Shown piece by piece: positions 55,127-64,000 of a stretch of 64,000 bases of DNA (positions within the stretch are counted from its first letter, which is position 1; every line of letters begins with the position of its first letter). The DNA lies in the NCBI GenBank assembly GCA_024742405.1, contig JANSYP010000001.1, positions 1,054,001-1,118,000 of the forward strand. Reading direction: 5' to 3'. Below the pieces are notes generated by a model. The model was not told the DNA's origin. It saw only the letters and a program-made list of their open reading frames with translations, and did not search any database. Origin of the DNA: Paracoccaceae bacterium (lineage in GTDB: Bacteria; Pseudomonadota; Alphaproteobacteria; Rhodobacterales; Rhodobacteraceae). A program made the translations under genes and the position numbers.

Positions 55127-57075
55127 ACGTAGGGCGGCTGGCGGGTCGGCACGGCGTCTTCATCCATCATGACCGGGTCGGGATGGTGCGTCTTGTCCCA
55201 GTAAAACGGCCGAGAGACCATTTCGGCCAGCGCCTTGAAGGACGCCACCGTCGCCAGCATGTGGTAGAAGGTCATTGTCAGCAGCCAAGGCGCGAGGGTC
55301 AGACAGCCCGCGCGCCGTGCCGCCGTCATTCCGACGCCGATCGAGATCAGCTCGCACAGCACGAAGGTCACCACCACCGCGATCAGCCAGCCGCCCGGAA
55401 GCACATCCGCGACCGGGTGGGGCAGACCGAACGCGACCAGCCACCAGGACCAGAGCACGGGTGCCAGCGTGTATTGCGAGATCGTCCCCAGAAAGAGCAC
55501 CTGAACCGCGAGGAAGCCGCGCGTGCCCAGGTCGCGCCAGAGCTGAACGGGATTGCGCATATGGACCGCATAGGTCATCGCGTAGCCCTTGAGCCAGCGC
55601 GACCGCTGGCGGATCCAGGCGATCGTGCCGCTTGTCGCCTGTTCCCGGGTGACCGTCGGGATCAGCTCGGTGCGGTATCCCGCGCGTGCGAGCCGCAACC
55701 CCAGATCGGCATCCTCGGTCACGTTATGCGCATCCCAGGCGCCGAGCGCCTCGAGCGCACCGCGCCGGAAGAACAGTGTCGTGCCTCCGAGCGGCAGGGG
55801 GAGCCGCATGCGGGACAGACCCGGCAGCACGGCGCGGAACCACACCGCGTAGTCCAGCGTGAAGCAGCGCGTGAGCCAGCTTTGCCGCCGGTTGTAGAAA
55901 TCCAGCGCCCCTTGCAGGCAGGCGACCCAGGGATCGGCGCGGTTGAAATGGGCGACAACGCGGTCGATCTGATCGGGCTCGGGCGCGTCCTCGGCGTCAT
56001 AGACCCCGATGATGGAGCCCCGTGCGAAGTCGAGCGAGTAATTCAGCGCGCGCGGCTTGGTTCGCAGCTCGCCCGCGGGGACCTTGACCACACGAAAACC
56101 TTCGGGGAGGTGCGTGTTGCCGAGCGTGCGCAGGGTGTGCCGGTCGTCGGCCTCCACCACGAGGCAGATGTCGAGCAGCGCACTCGGATAGCGGAGCCGC
56201 GACAGGTTGCGGATCAATCCACCCGCGATCTCGTCCTCGCGCAACAGCGGGACCAGACAGGTCACCACGGGTAGTTTCCAGCCTGACGGGCCTTCGGAGA
56301 AATTCAGGATCCGCGCCGCGCGACTCGGCCTGTGCTGGCCGCCGGCGAGTGCTGCGGTCAGTTTCAGCAGCGTCACCGCGATCAGGGTAAACATGGCCCA
56401 GGCCGTGACAGCGATGAGCACCTTTTCGTGGACCACAAGCGCGCCGACCACGAGGATCACGATCAGGGTCGCGAGCGCCCGACTGAAGGCCTGTCCACGC
56501 CAGTCGCGGCAGCTGTCTTCCTCCGCCACCCGGGTTTCGGCGCGCTCGCGCAATTCGCGCCGGTGCAGCCGCGACAGCGCATAATGCAGGCGTTCGCCAT
56601 CGCTCAGCCCCATGATGACCGGACCGAAGACGGCCGTAAGCTGGCGCTGCAGCCTTTCGAACCGCGCCGGTGCATCGACGAGGATCACCGTACGCGCGCC
56701 GACCCTGCGCCAAGGCAGGCACTGGTCCGACAGACAGCGCGCAACGCCATACTGTCGCACGAGCATCGGGTCGTGGGTGTCCTTGCCGGGATCGATGAAG
56801 GGAAGGTCGTGCTGCTGTGCGACGGCGCGGCGGATGTCGTCCCTTGTCACGTCGTGCTCGGCGCACAGAATGTCGCCAAGCCGCGCATCCCAGCGATCCT
56901 GAAGGTCGAGCGCCTGGTTCAGGTTTTCTTTGCTCAGCAGCCCGCGGTCGGTGAGGATCTGGCCAAGCGGTTTTCGCGTGGGCGCAGACTGCTCAGCCGC
57001 CCCGTCCGCGGTCGCGCGGGGCGTGCTCCGGGCCAGTTCGGTCCGGGTAACCAGTCTGATCGGCGGCGGCGGCAC
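55123..57075 (-). CDS. GT2 glycosyltransferase with N-terminal MshEN-like domain
   Basis: A 650-residue inner-membrane glycosyltransferase. Residues about 37-100 look like the MshEN/GspE N-terminal domain with two related repeats (PLGQILTDRGLLSKENLNQA and RLGDILCAEHDVTRDDIRRA), which in some proteins bind cyclic di-GMP. Two transmembrane helices follow near 205-245. The GT2 core has GVYDAEDAPEPDQ, TEDADLGLRLARAG and the processive-type IRQRSRWLKG. C-terminal helices complete the membrane channel. GTG start at 57075 after GGGGGA. It probably makes an exopolysaccharide. Confidence 0.85.
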   Translation of the reverse strand: MPPPPIRLVTRTELARSTPRATADGAAEQSAPTRKPLGQILTDRGLLSKENLNQALDLQDRWDARLGDILCAEHDVTRDDIRRAVAQQHDLPFIDPGKDTHDPMLVRQYGVARCLSDQCLPWRRVGARTVILVDAPARFERLQRQLTAVFGPVIMGLSDGERLHYALSRLHRRELRERAETRVAEEDSCRDWRGQAFSRALATLIVILVVGALVVHEKVLIAVTAWAMFTLIAVTLLKLTAALAGGQHRPSRAARILNFSEGPSGWKLPVVTCLVPLLREDEIAGGLIRNLSRLRYPSALLDICLVVEADDRHTLRTLGNTHLPEGFRVVKVPAGELRTKPRALNYSLDFARGSIIGVYDAEDAPEPDQIDRVVAHFNRADPWVACLQGALDFYNRRQSWLTRCFTLDYAVWFRAVLPGLSRMRLPLPLGGTTLFFRRGALEALGAWDAHNVTEDADLGLRLARAGYRTELIPTVTREQATSGTIAWIRQRSRWLKGYAMTYAVHMRNPVQLWRDLGTRGFLAVQVLFLGTISQYTLAPVLWSWWLVAFGLPHPVADVLPGGWLIAVVVTFVLCELISIGVGMTAARRAGCLTLAPWLLTMTFYHMLATVASFKALAEMVSRPFYWDKTHHPDPVMMDEDAVPTRQPPYV

Positions 57076-57167
57076 CAAGTTTCCCCCGGGTCATCACCGA
57101 ACGATCTAGGCAGGCCGACACCTAAATTTGTATTAAAACCGAGGGCTTCCGGGTTCACTTATGACAA

Positions 57168-58310
57168 TTAAACCATGGCAGCGCGGAACCGTTCGAACAG
57201 ATAGTAACTGTCCTGGGGGCCAGGGCTGGCCTCGGGATGGTACTGGACCGAAAAGACGGGGCGCTCGCGCAGACGGATGCCGCAGTTCGATCCGTCGAAG
57301 AGCGACACGTGGGTTTCGACGACGTTCTCGGGCAGGGTCTGACTGTCCACGGTGAAGCCATGGTTCATCGAGGTGATCTCCACCCGACCGGTTTCGAGAT
57401 CCTTGACCGGATGGTTGGCGCCGTGATGGCCGTGGTTCATTTTGACCGTCTGCGCCCCGAGCGCCAATGCAAGCATCTGATGCCCAAGGCAAATTCCGAA
57501 TACCGGCAGATCGCTGCGATCCAGGATGTCGCGGATCATGGGGACAGCGTACTCACCGGTCGCTGCCGGATCGCCGGGGCCGTTGGAAAGGAAAACTCCG
57601 TCGGGGGAGTGATCCAGGACGTCCGCTGCGGTGGCCGTCGCAGGCAGCACCGTGACATCGCATCCCGCGCTTGCAAGACAGCGCAGAATATTGCGTTTCG
57701 CGCCGTAATCCACGGCCACGACCCGTGGCCCGCCGGCAGGTTTTTTACCGTAGCCCTCGGGCCAGGCCCAGCGGGTGTCGTCCCAGCGGTAGGATTGCGC
57801 GCAGGTCACCTCGCGGGCGAGATCGCGACCCACAATGCCGTCAAAACCGCGGGCGGCAGCGACGATCGCGGCGATATCAAACTCTCCATCGGGGTTATGG
57901 GCCAGGCAGACATGGGGCGCGCCGGCCTGCCGGATCTCGCGGGTCAGGCGCCGCGTGTCGATCCCACCGATCCCGATCCGGTTGTGCCGGCGCAGCCAGT
58001 CAGAAAGCGTTCCGGCCGCGCGCCAGTTCGACGGCGCGGTTGGGTTCCACTTCACCACCATCCCCTCGGCCACGGGATCGGCCGCTTCGTCGTCCTCCGG
58101 CGTGGTGCCGACATTGCCGATATGGGGAAAGGTGAAGGTGACGAGCTGCCCGGCGTAGGACGGGTCGGTCATGATTTCTTGATAGCCCGTCATCGCGGTG
58201 TTGAAACAAAGCTCCGCCGTGCACTGGCCGGTGGCGCCGAACCCCGTTCCGAAAAGTACCGTACCGTTGGCAAGGCCCAGGCAGGCCGTCGGGCGGGATG
58301 TGTCGGTCAT
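57168..58310 (-). CDS. carA: Carbamoyl-phosphate synthase small subunit
   Basis: A 380-residue glutamine amidotransferase subunit that feeds ammonia to CarB for arginine and pyrimidine synthesis. The N-terminal domain shows CFNTAMTGYQEIMTDPSYAG and PHIGNVGTTPEDDE, and the class I amidotransferase domain has the nucleophile in FGICLGHQMLALALG, with the catalytic His-Glu in VQYHPEASPGP. RBS AGAGGA before the ATG. carB is not in the window. Confidence 0.97.
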   Translation of the reverse strand: MTDTSRPTACLGLANGTVLFGTGFGATGQCTAELCFNTAMTGYQEIMTDPSYAGQLVTFTFPHIGNVGTTPEDDEAADPVAEGMVVKWNPTAPSNWRAAGTLSDWLRRHNRIGIGGIDTRRLTREIRQAGAPHVCLAHNPDGEFDIAAIVAAARGFDGIVGRDLAREVTCAQSYRWDDTRWAWPEGYGKKPAGGPRVVAVDYGAKRNILRCLASAGCDVTVLPATATAADVLDHSPDGVFLSNGPGDPAATGEYAVPMIRDILDRSDLPVFGICLGHQMLALALGAQTVKMNHGHHGANHPVKDLETGRVEITSMNHGFTVDSQTLPENVVETHVSLFDGSNCGIRLRERPVFSVQYHPEASPGPQDSYYLFERFRAAMV

Positions 58311-58473
58311 GGGCGTGGTCCTCTGGTGGCGATGCCGGAGTAGGGGGGCGCGTGGGACGGGTCAAGCCAAAGCCGTCGGGTCAAAGCCGCCCAACCGAAA
58401 CCGCCGGCCTTGTGCGGACCCGCCAGAGCGCCTATGTGCCCGACGCAACCAGGGCCGGGGACCTCAGCACATC

Positions 58474-58944
58474 ATGGGACTGAAAAAACGCATCTCGAGT
58501 GGTCTGAAGGAAGCCATGAAGGACCGCGACACCGTTCGCCTGTCGACCCTTCGGCTGATCAGTGCCGCCGTCAAGGACAGCGAGATCGAACTGCGCAGCC
58601 GTGAGGAAGGCGAGCGGCGCGAGCTGTCGGACAGCGAAGTGCTGGCGATCCTGACCAAGATGGTCAAGCAGCGTCACGACAGCGCGCGGGCCTACGAAGA
58701 GGGCGGGCGGCTCGAACTGGCGGAAAAGGAAAATGCCGAGATCGGTGTGATCGAGGAGTTCCTCCCGGCACAGCTGACCGAGACGGAGCAGGCAAAAGCC
58801 ATTGATGCGGCCATTTCCGGGGCAGGGGCCGAGAGCCTGCGCGATATGGGCAAGGTCATGGCAATGCTCAAGCAGAACTATGCCGGCCAGATGGACTTCG
58901 GCGTCGCCGGACCGATGGTCAAGGAGCGTCTGAGCAAGGGCTGA
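58474..58944 (+). CDS. GatB/YqeY domain protein
   Basis: A 156-residue YqeY-family protein, related to the C-terminal tail domain of the GatB amidotransferase. Typical stretches are KDRDTVRLSTLRLISAAVKD, VLAILTKMVKQRHDSA, EEFLPAQLTETE and MGKVMAMLKQNYAGQMDF. The ATG at 58474 is set by the family start; the open frame to 58198 overlaps carA. Role not established; perhaps tRNA-related. Divergent from carA. Confidence 0.92.
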   Translation: MGLKKRISSGLKEAMKDRDTVRLSTLRLISAAVKDSEIELRSREEGERRELSDSEVLAILTKMVKQRHDSARAYEEGGRLELAEKENAEIGVIEEFLPAQLTETEQAKAIDAAISGAGAESLRDMGKVMAMLKQNYAGQMDFGVAGPMVKERLSKG

Positions 58945-59534
58945 GCAACCTTTCCGCTCACGTCAGTGCGCGTGGGCCCGTCAGGGTCTGCGGCCTCCAG
59001 CGCTCTGCCGCGATTGTCCGGTTGGGGCGCCGCCTTCAATACTCGCCGACACGTGTCGTTGAGCGCGTAGCAATTCGAAGTGCCTTAGCGCCAATTCGCT
59101 TGCTTTTTGCGAGCCGCGCCTCCTCCAACGAACCCGACAGACCTTGCGGCGACGGATTTCGAGCCCGATTTCTTTTGGTCCACGGACGTTCATCTCTGGA
59201 GACCCAAGACGAACAGCGCATTCGCCGGCGGTTCGGTTGTCGGCAAGATGGGTTACGATCTGCCCTAGGGGAAAGCCGCAAACGCACCCTTTGCCCACCA
59301 CCGGTCCGTGCTGGACATCGGTAAGCCCCGCGACCGCTATCTACAGGAGTACAGACCCTCACAGGGCGAGGCGACCCTGAATTCAGGCACGTTCCCTGGC
59401 GATCTTGTCGGCGTACTCGGCATCTTCGGGACGTCTTCCGTCATCGAGGAGTAACGCTCATCGCGGGGGCAAAGCGCTTGGTCGGCTTGGTGGTCATGCG
59501 TTTTCACAGGTGATCCCGGCGCGTCAAGGCGCGT
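58945..59534. other. 590-bp region without recognised gene
   Basis: Lies between yqeY and the convergent DUF2244 gene. Several short frames (for example 58981-59301 on the minus strand and 59144-59380 on the plus strand) show no domain or ribosome site. Composition is less GC-rich than its surroundings. A decayed gene or insertion is possible but no family was recognised. Confidence 0.4.
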
Positions 59535-60089
59535 TCATTCCAGCTTGGGTGCCGTCGCGACAACCCGAGCCAGCAGGTCCCCGAGGACCGGGTAAAGCGC
59601 TTCACGCTCATCGCTCGACAGAAACGCACCGAGCTCGACCTCGCGTCCGGCCCCCTTCAGGGTCAGATAGTTGTCTACCGGTCCGCCCTTCTGGTGCACC
59701 TGGAGTGTGACCCAGTAGGGGTTTGCGGCCCAGCTCTGCGGGTCCGCGCCACGGCGTTGGCGCACCAGTGTCGCGTGGTCGGACCAGAGCGACAGTTCTT
59801 CGAGGATTTCGCCATCACGGTAGGATTTCTGCAGCATCCACCAGATCAGCGCCACCGTGCCCAGCATGAAGGGCAACAGACCCCACATCACGGGTGTGCC
59901 GAGCACGGCGATCAGCGGCAACAGGATCGCAACAAAGGTGGCCGCGATGAACCAGACGAACCCCCGTTTCGGCAGGGATCGGTGGGGCCAGAGATGCAGG
60001 CGAGCGAGCGGCGGGTCGCCTGTTGCATAGCAAGAGGCCCCGGAAATCTCCGGGGCCCCGCTTGGTGATCCGACCCATTCGAGCGGCAT
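59535..60089 (-). CDS. DUF2244 membrane protein
   Basis: A 184-residue protein of the DUF2244 family. Two transmembrane segments (FVWFIAATFVAILLPLIAVLG and MWGLLPFMLGTVALIWWML) sit after about 45 residues, followed by a cytoplasmic or periplasmic beta domain (HATLVRQRRG, YWVTLQVHQKGGPVDNYLTL). It starts 7 bp after ctaD, the usual context for DUF2244 in Rhodobacteraceae, and probably helps cytochrome oxidase assembly or stability, which is inferred from context only. The ATG at 60089 is set by position. Confidence 0.88.
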   Translation of the reverse strand: MPLEWVGSPSGAPEISGASCYATGDPPLARLHLWPHRSLPKRGFVWFIAATFVAILLPLIAVLGTPVMWGLLPFMLGTVALIWWMLQKSYRDGEILEELSLWSDHATLVRQRRGADPQSWAANPYWVTLQVHQKGGPVDNYLTLKGAGREVELGAFLSSDEREALYPVLGDLLARVVATAPKLE

Positions 60090-60096
60090 GGGCGTC

Positions 60097-61764
60097 TTAG
60101 TGCGCGGCGCCCTTGTCCCAATCCTCGCGCTTGGGGAGCGTTTCGAACGTGTGCTCCGGCGGCGGGCTGGGCAGGGTCCATTCCAGCGTATCCGCATGCT
60201 CGTTCCACGGGTTGTTCTGCGTCGCGTTCATCGGCGCCAGAAGCGTGCGGAAGAGGATCACGATGAAAAACACGAAGCTCGCGAAGGCGAGGAATGCGCC
60301 GATCGATGAGACGTAATTCCACAGCGCGTAGGCTTCCGGGTAGTCGATATAGCGGCGCGGCATGCCCTGACGGCCCAGGAAGTGCTGGGGGAAGAAGGTG
60401 AGGTTCGCGCCGATGAACATCGCCCAGAAATGGATCTTGCCGGCCCATTCCGGGATCATTCGCCCGCACATCTTTGGGAGCCAATAGTAGATGCCGGCGA
60501 AGATACAGAAGACCGCGCCCAAACTCATCACATAGTGGAAATGCGCCACGACATAGTAGGTGTCGTGATAGGCCCGGTCGATGGCGGCCTGGCTGAGCAC
60601 GATGCCCGTGACGCCGCCCACGGTGAAGAGAAACAGGAACCCGAAGGCCCAGAGCATCGGCGTCTTGAACTCCACCGACCCTCCCCACATCGTGGCGATC
60701 CAACTGAAGATCTTGACCCCCGTCGGCACCGCAATGACCATGGTCGCCAGCATAAAGTAGCTCTGCTGGGTCAGGCTCATGCCCACTGTGTACATGTGGT
60801 GCGCCCAGACAACGAAGCCCAGAACCCCGATTGCGACCATCGCATAGACCATCGGCAGATAGCCGAAGACCGGCTTGCGGCTGAAGGTGGCGATCACGTG
60901 GGAGATCAGGCCAAAGCCGGGCAGGATGATGATGTAAACTTCCGGGTGGCCGAAGAACCACAGGATATGCTGGTAGAGGATCGGATCGCCGCCGCCGGCG
61001 GGATCGAAGAAGGTCGTACCGAAATTCCGGTCCGTCAGCAGCATCGTGATCGCGCCGGCCAGGACAGGCAGGGCCAGCAGGATCAGCCAGGCGGTGATGA
61101 AGATCGACCAGGCGAACAGCGGTACCTTGTGCAGCGTCATGCCCGGTGCGCGCATGTTCAGGAAGGTCGTGATCATATTGATCGCGCCGAGGATCGACGA
61201 TGCGCCGGAGACATGGACCGCGAAGATCGCAAGATCCATCGACATGCCGCCCTCATTGGTCGAGAGCGGTGGGTAGAGCACCCAGCCGACGCCCGATCCG
61301 AGCTGACCGTTGCCACCAGGCGACAACATCGATGCGACGCCCAGGGCAACACCGGCCACGAACATCCAGTAGCTAAGGTTGTTCAGACGCGGAAACGCCA
61401 TGTCCGGCGCGCCGATCTGCAAGGGCATGAAATAGTTGCCGAAGCCGCCGAACAGCGCCGGGATGACGACGAAGAACATCATCAGAACGCCGTGATAGGT
61501 GATCAGAACGTTCCACAGATGCCCGTTGGGCGTGCACTCGGCCGAAGACGGGAAGAGCCGCGCGCCTTCCATGCACATGAACTGCACGCCCGGATGCATC
61601 AGTTCCATCCGCATGTAGACCGTGAAGAGGACGGCGATCAGGCCAACCGCGCCCGACGTCCACAGATAGAGAATTCCGATGTCCTTGTGGTTGGTGGACA
61701 TGAACCAGCGGGTGAAGAACCCTCTCTCGTCGTCGTGACTGCCGTGAATGGCCGCATCAGCCAT
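60097..61764 (-). CDS. ctaD: Cytochrome c oxidase subunit I
   Basis: A 555-residue heme-copper oxidase subunit I of the aa3 type. Twelve helices are expected. The heme and copper ligands are visible: [13 protein letters not shown] (heme a His), [17 protein letters not shown] (CuB His and the cross-linked Tyr), [11 protein letters not shown] (CuB His pair) and [12 protein letters not shown] (heme a3 and heme a ligands). [12 protein letters not shown] marks the start. The ATG at 61764 follows AGGAGGT. Subunits II and III are not in the window. Confidence 0.97.
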   Translation of the reverse strand: MADAAIHGSHDDERGFFTRWFMSTNHKDIGILYLWTSGAVGLIAVLFTVYMRMELMHPGVQFMCMEGARLFPSSAECTPNGHLWNVLITYHGVLMMFFVVIPALFGGFGNYFMPLQIGAPDMAFPRLNNLSYWMFVAGVALGVASMLSPGGNGQLGSGVGWVLYPPLSTNEGGMSMDLAIFAVHVSGASSILGAINMITTFLNMRAPGMTLHKVPLFAWSIFITAWLILLALPVLAGAITMLLTDRNFGTTFFDPAGGGDPILYQHILWFFGHPEVYIIILPGFGLISHVIATFSRKPVFGYLPMVYAMVAIGVLGFVVWAHHMYTVGMSLTQQSYFMLATMVIAVPTGVKIFSWIATMWGGSVEFKTPMLWAFGFLFLFTVGGVTGIVLSQAAIDRAYHDTYYVVAHFHYVMSLGAVFCIFAGIYYWLPKMCGRMIPEWAGKIHFWAMFIGANLTFFPQHFLGRQGMPRRYIDYPEAYALWNYVSSIGAFLAFASFVFFIVILFRTLLAPMNATQNNPWNEHADTLEWTLPSPPPEHTFETLPKREDWDKGAAH

Positions 61765-61971
61765 GAGGCACCTCCTGAGAAACAAAAATACGTTGGAGGC
61801 GGACCTCCTGCGTCGGGCGAACTCTAACGACCCTGTGAAATCGCCGCTATGCCCCAAAAGGTATGTAGCCTTGGCCGTTTTGTCGCAGCTATTGCAACGC
61901 TTCTGCAAATGGGGTGCGCGCGGGTCGGGAATTGGCGTGTACGCGGGGCCGCACTGGCGTAGGGAAGGGGT

Positions 61972-62898
61972 ATGGCAGACGCGTCCTCCTCCGTTCGACC
62001 CGATGCGAGCTCGGCACGTGCGCAGCTCACCGGGCGGCTGGCCCTGGCCGCGGCGGCGCTGTTCTGGTCGGGTAATTTTGTGGCCGGGCGAGCGCTGCGC
62101 GACGGCATCGACCCGGTGACGCTGAACGCCCTGCGCTGGACCATCGCCACGGTGATCCTCGCGCCTTTTGTACTTCGGGCGCTCTGGACATCGCGGGCAG
62201 TGCTGCGCGCCAATGCAGGTCTGATCCTCGGGCTGTCGCTCACGGGCGTGATCGGCTTTCAGGTTTTGGTCTATGAGGCGCTGTCGCAGATCCCGGTGGT
62301 CAATGCGGTCCTGATGCTGGCGACGATGCCCGTGGTCATCCTGGCCATGGCGGCGGCCGGGCAACGCAAGGGCATCCCAGTCATGGGGTGGCTGGCGGTC
62401 CTGTTGTCAATCCTGGGCGTCGCCGTCCTGCTGACCGAAGGCGATCTGTCCCAGCTTCTCGCCGCGCGGCTGGGCACCGGCGATCTGTGGATGCTGGCGG
62501 CGGTCGTTCTGTGGTCGATTTACACGCTGCTTCTGCGCCGTCGGCCGGGCGGGTTTTCCGGCAATGTTCTGCTGCTCGCGATGATTTTGCCGGCGTTGCC
62601 CTTTCTGGCCGCAGCCGCGGCACGGTGGGGTGCGACCGATTTCGCGGCATTGAGCGGCCTGCAATGGAGCCTGATCCTCTATATCGGTGTGTTTCCGAGC
62701 TTGCTGGCGTTCCTCGCCTGGAATTACGGGGTCGCCAAGGTCGGTCCCGAAGCGGCGGGTTTTTTCATCAATCTGATGCCGGTTTTTGCCACCGTTCTGG
62801 CCTGGCTTTTGCTCGGCGAGACAATTTCGATTCCGCAACTCGGCGGCGGCGCGCTGATCGTTTTCGGACTCGTGCTGTCGCAGCGCGTCAGTGGTTGA
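61972..62898 (+). CDS. DMT/EamA family transporter
   Basis: A 308-residue inner-membrane protein with ten hydrophobic helices in two EamA repeats ([21 protein letters not shown] in the first, [22 protein letters not shown] in the second). This is the RhaT/EamA subgroup of metabolite exporters. It follows a GGGAAGGGG site. Its stop region overlaps the lipB stop by 11 bases tail to tail. Substrate unknown. Confidence 0.9.
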   Translation: MADASSSVRPDASSARAQLTGRLALAAAALFWSGNFVAGRALRDGIDPVTLNALRWTIATVILAPFVLRALWTSRAVLRANAGLILGLSLTGVIGFQVLVYEALSQIPVVNAVLMLATMPVVILAMAAAGQRKGIPVMGWLAVLLSILGVAVLLTEGDLSQLLAARLGTGDLWMLAAVVLWSIYTLLLRRRPGGFSGNVLLLAMILPALPFLAAAAARWGATDFAALSGLQWSLILYIGVFPSLLAFLAWNYGVAKVGPEAAGFFINLMPVFATVLAWLLLGETISIPQLGGGALIVFGLVLSQRVSG

Positions 62899-63583
62899 AG
62901 ACCTGCGCGAAGGTCGTTTTTAGTGCGGCGTCTACATCCGCCATCGTCACCGGCAAGCCCAGATCGACCAGACTTGTGACACCATGGTCCCGGATGCCGC
63001 AGGGCACGATGCCGTCGAAATGGGAGAGATCCGGCTCGACATTGATCGAGAGCCCGTGAAAACTGACCCACCTGCGCACGCGCAGGCCGATCGCCGCGAT
63101 CTTGTCCTCGCGCGGGCTGCCGTCGGCATTGGGCGGTAGCTCCGGCCGGACGACCCAGACCCCGACGCGGCCGGCGCGCCGTTCGCCCTTGACGTTGAAC
63201 TGGTCCAGCGTCGCGATCACCCAGTCCTCGACCTGCGCCACGAAGGCGCGCACATCCCGACCCCGGCGGTTCAGGTCCAGCATGATGTATCCGACACGCT
63301 GCCCCGGACCGTGATAGGTGTATTGCCCGCCCCGTTTCGAGGCATAGACCGGAAAGCGATCGGGGTCGGTCAGATCCTCCGCCCTGGCGCTCGTTCCGGC
63401 CGTGTAGAGCGGCGGATGCTCCAACAGCCAAATCGCCTCGCGCGCGGTGCCGGCGGCAATTTCGGCGACTCGGGTTTCCATGTCGGCAACGGCCTGGGGA
63501 TAAGCCACAAGATTGTCGGAAAAGAGCCACTCTGGATGTGATGCATTTAACGCGTTCAGCATTGTCGGTTTTGATTTCTCCAT
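62888..63583 (-). CDS. lipB: Octanoyltransferase LipB
   Basis: A 231-residue octanoyl-ACP:protein N-octanoyltransferase for lipoylating pyruvate and 2-oxoglutarate dehydrogenases. Signatures are [15 protein letters not shown], the [15 protein letters not shown] active-site stretch, [23 protein letters not shown] (Lys nucleophile in the DKIAAIG segment) and the cysteine in IVPCGI. The ATG at 63583 is chosen; the ATG at 63562 is also possible. LipA is not in the window. Confidence 0.94.
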   Translation of the reverse strand: MEKSKPTMLNALNASHPEWLFSDNLVAYPQAVADMETRVAEIAAGTAREAIWLLEHPPLYTAGTSARAEDLTDPDRFPVYASKRGGQYTYHGPGQRVGYIMLDLNRRGRDVRAFVAQVEDWVIATLDQFNVKGERRAGRVGVWVVRPELPPNADGSPREDKIAAIGLRVRRWVSFHGLSINVEPDLSHFDGIVPCGIRDHGVTSLVDLGLPVTMADVDAALKTTFAQVFNH

Positions 63584-63649
63584 GCTACCGTCACGGAAAG
63601 GCAAGACTTAACCGGGTGGTTTCAACGCAGCGCATTAGGAGAAAACCCC

Positions 63650-64000
63650 ATGAAAATCCACACACTCGTTGCGGGGCTATTGTCCGCGACCTTGATCTTG
63701 CCAGCACCGGCACCAGTCCGGGCCGACGCAGGACAGGTCGCTGCAGGGGTCGCTGCAGGTATCCTGGGCACACTCGCTGTTCAGAATGCGAACAAGAACC
63801 GCCAGCGGACGTCAACGAAAACGGTGACCAAAAAGGTCTATCGCGCCCCGGCGATCAGCTCGGCGCAGCGCGAGCAGAACCGCCAGGTCCAGACGTCGCT
63901 GAATTACTTCGGCTTCCCTGCGGGGACACCCGACGGGATCCTCGGACGCAACTCGCGCGCTGCGATCTCCAATTACCAGGCCCATATGGGCTATGCCGCC
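63650..64000 (+). CDS. Exported peptidoglycan-binding domain protein (3' end outside window)
   Basis: The first 117 residues of a secreted protein. The signal peptide ends near VRADA. A basic linker (NKNRQRTSTKTVTKK) follows, then a peptidoglycan-binding repeat: VQTSLNYFGFPAGTPDGILGRNSRAAISNYQ, of which QTSLNYFGF and the GxxG/RSRxAI pattern are the diagnostic parts. AGGAG lies 8 bases before the ATG. The frame runs off the right edge. Confidence 0.8.
   Translation, partial: MKIHTLVAGLLSATLILPAPAPVRADAGQVAAGVAAGILGTLAVQNANKNRQRTSTKTVTKKVYRAPAISSAQREQNRQVQTSLNYFGFPAGTPDGILGRNSRAAISNYQAHMGYAA

Noticed and set aside
58981-59301. 106-codon minus-strand open frame
   Set aside because: No ribosome site, no domain features, and composition unlike the coding genes around it.
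60382-61827. 481-codon plus-strand frame opposite ctaD
   Set aside because: Charged, motif-free translation antisense to an unmistakable cytochrome oxidase gene.

Overview
The window is chromosomal DNA of a GC-rich alphaproteobacterium, almost certainly a member of the Rhodobacteraceae/Roseobacter group. Supporting signs are a cysteine-poor DksA, ctaD followed by a DUF2244 gene, carA next to yqeY, a VPLPA-CTERM sorting signal, and a PPDK-type enzyme plus a SleB-type hydrolase directly behind glyS. No rRNA, tRNA, CRISPR array, prophage or intact insertion sequence was seen. Genes are dense, with many 4-base start/stop overlaps.

Regions: (1) 1-7 kb: an rRNA methyltransferase cut by the window edge, PIN and GNAT proteins, an M48 protease, a secreted PHA-depolymerase-type esterase, a globin, and an unknown protein downstream of a BNR-repeat protein. 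(2) 7-11.1 kb, minus strand: a tightly coupled operon moxR, GNAT, DUF2927 lipoprotein, 54-residue membrane protein, VWA/CoxE-like protein. (3) 11.3-18.3 kb: dksA, an FAD monooxygenase, a radical SAM protein, and the zwf-pgl-pgi sugar operon behind a LacI-type palindrome. (4) 18.4-28.2 kb: thioesterase, cupin, a GDSL hydrolase with a VPLPA-CTERM tail, a lone cbiM under a cobalamin riboswitch, a Popeye-like membrane protein, a GFA protein, enolase, a DMT transporter, a glutathionyl-hydroquinone reductase and a trypsin-fold protein without a catalytic triad. (5) 28.3-43.8 kb: glyQ and glyS, which encode the two subunits of one enzyme, lie about 12.5 kb apart. Between them are transporters, an S9 peptidase, hydrolases, a lytic transglycosylase, and a 4.6-kb cassette (hydrolase/TetR, LysR/RidA, chloroperoxidase-like hydrolase) bounded by two diverged copies of the glyS 5' flank. 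(6) 44-50 kb: PPDK paralogue, SleB-type hydrolase, folP-glmM, and a Tat-exported metallo-hydrolase. (7) 51-64 kb: ilvC, a UbiH-family hydroxylase, a HAD phosphatase, a GntR regulator, a GT2 glycosyltransferase with an N-terminal MshEN-like domain, carA, yqeY, DUF2244-ctaD, a DMT transporter, lipB and a peptidoglycan-binding protein cut by the window edge.

The most unusual signal is a 34-bp palindrome present twice. One copy (3089-3122) is intergenic. The other (43239-43272) lies in frame inside glyS, where it would add about 12 residues to the protein, resembling the palindromic coding inserts known from Rickettsia. Other points of interest are the repeat-flanked cassette, the triad-less protease, the PPDK paralogue with a degenerate ATP-binding half, and the possible c-di-GMP-responsive glycosyltransferase.
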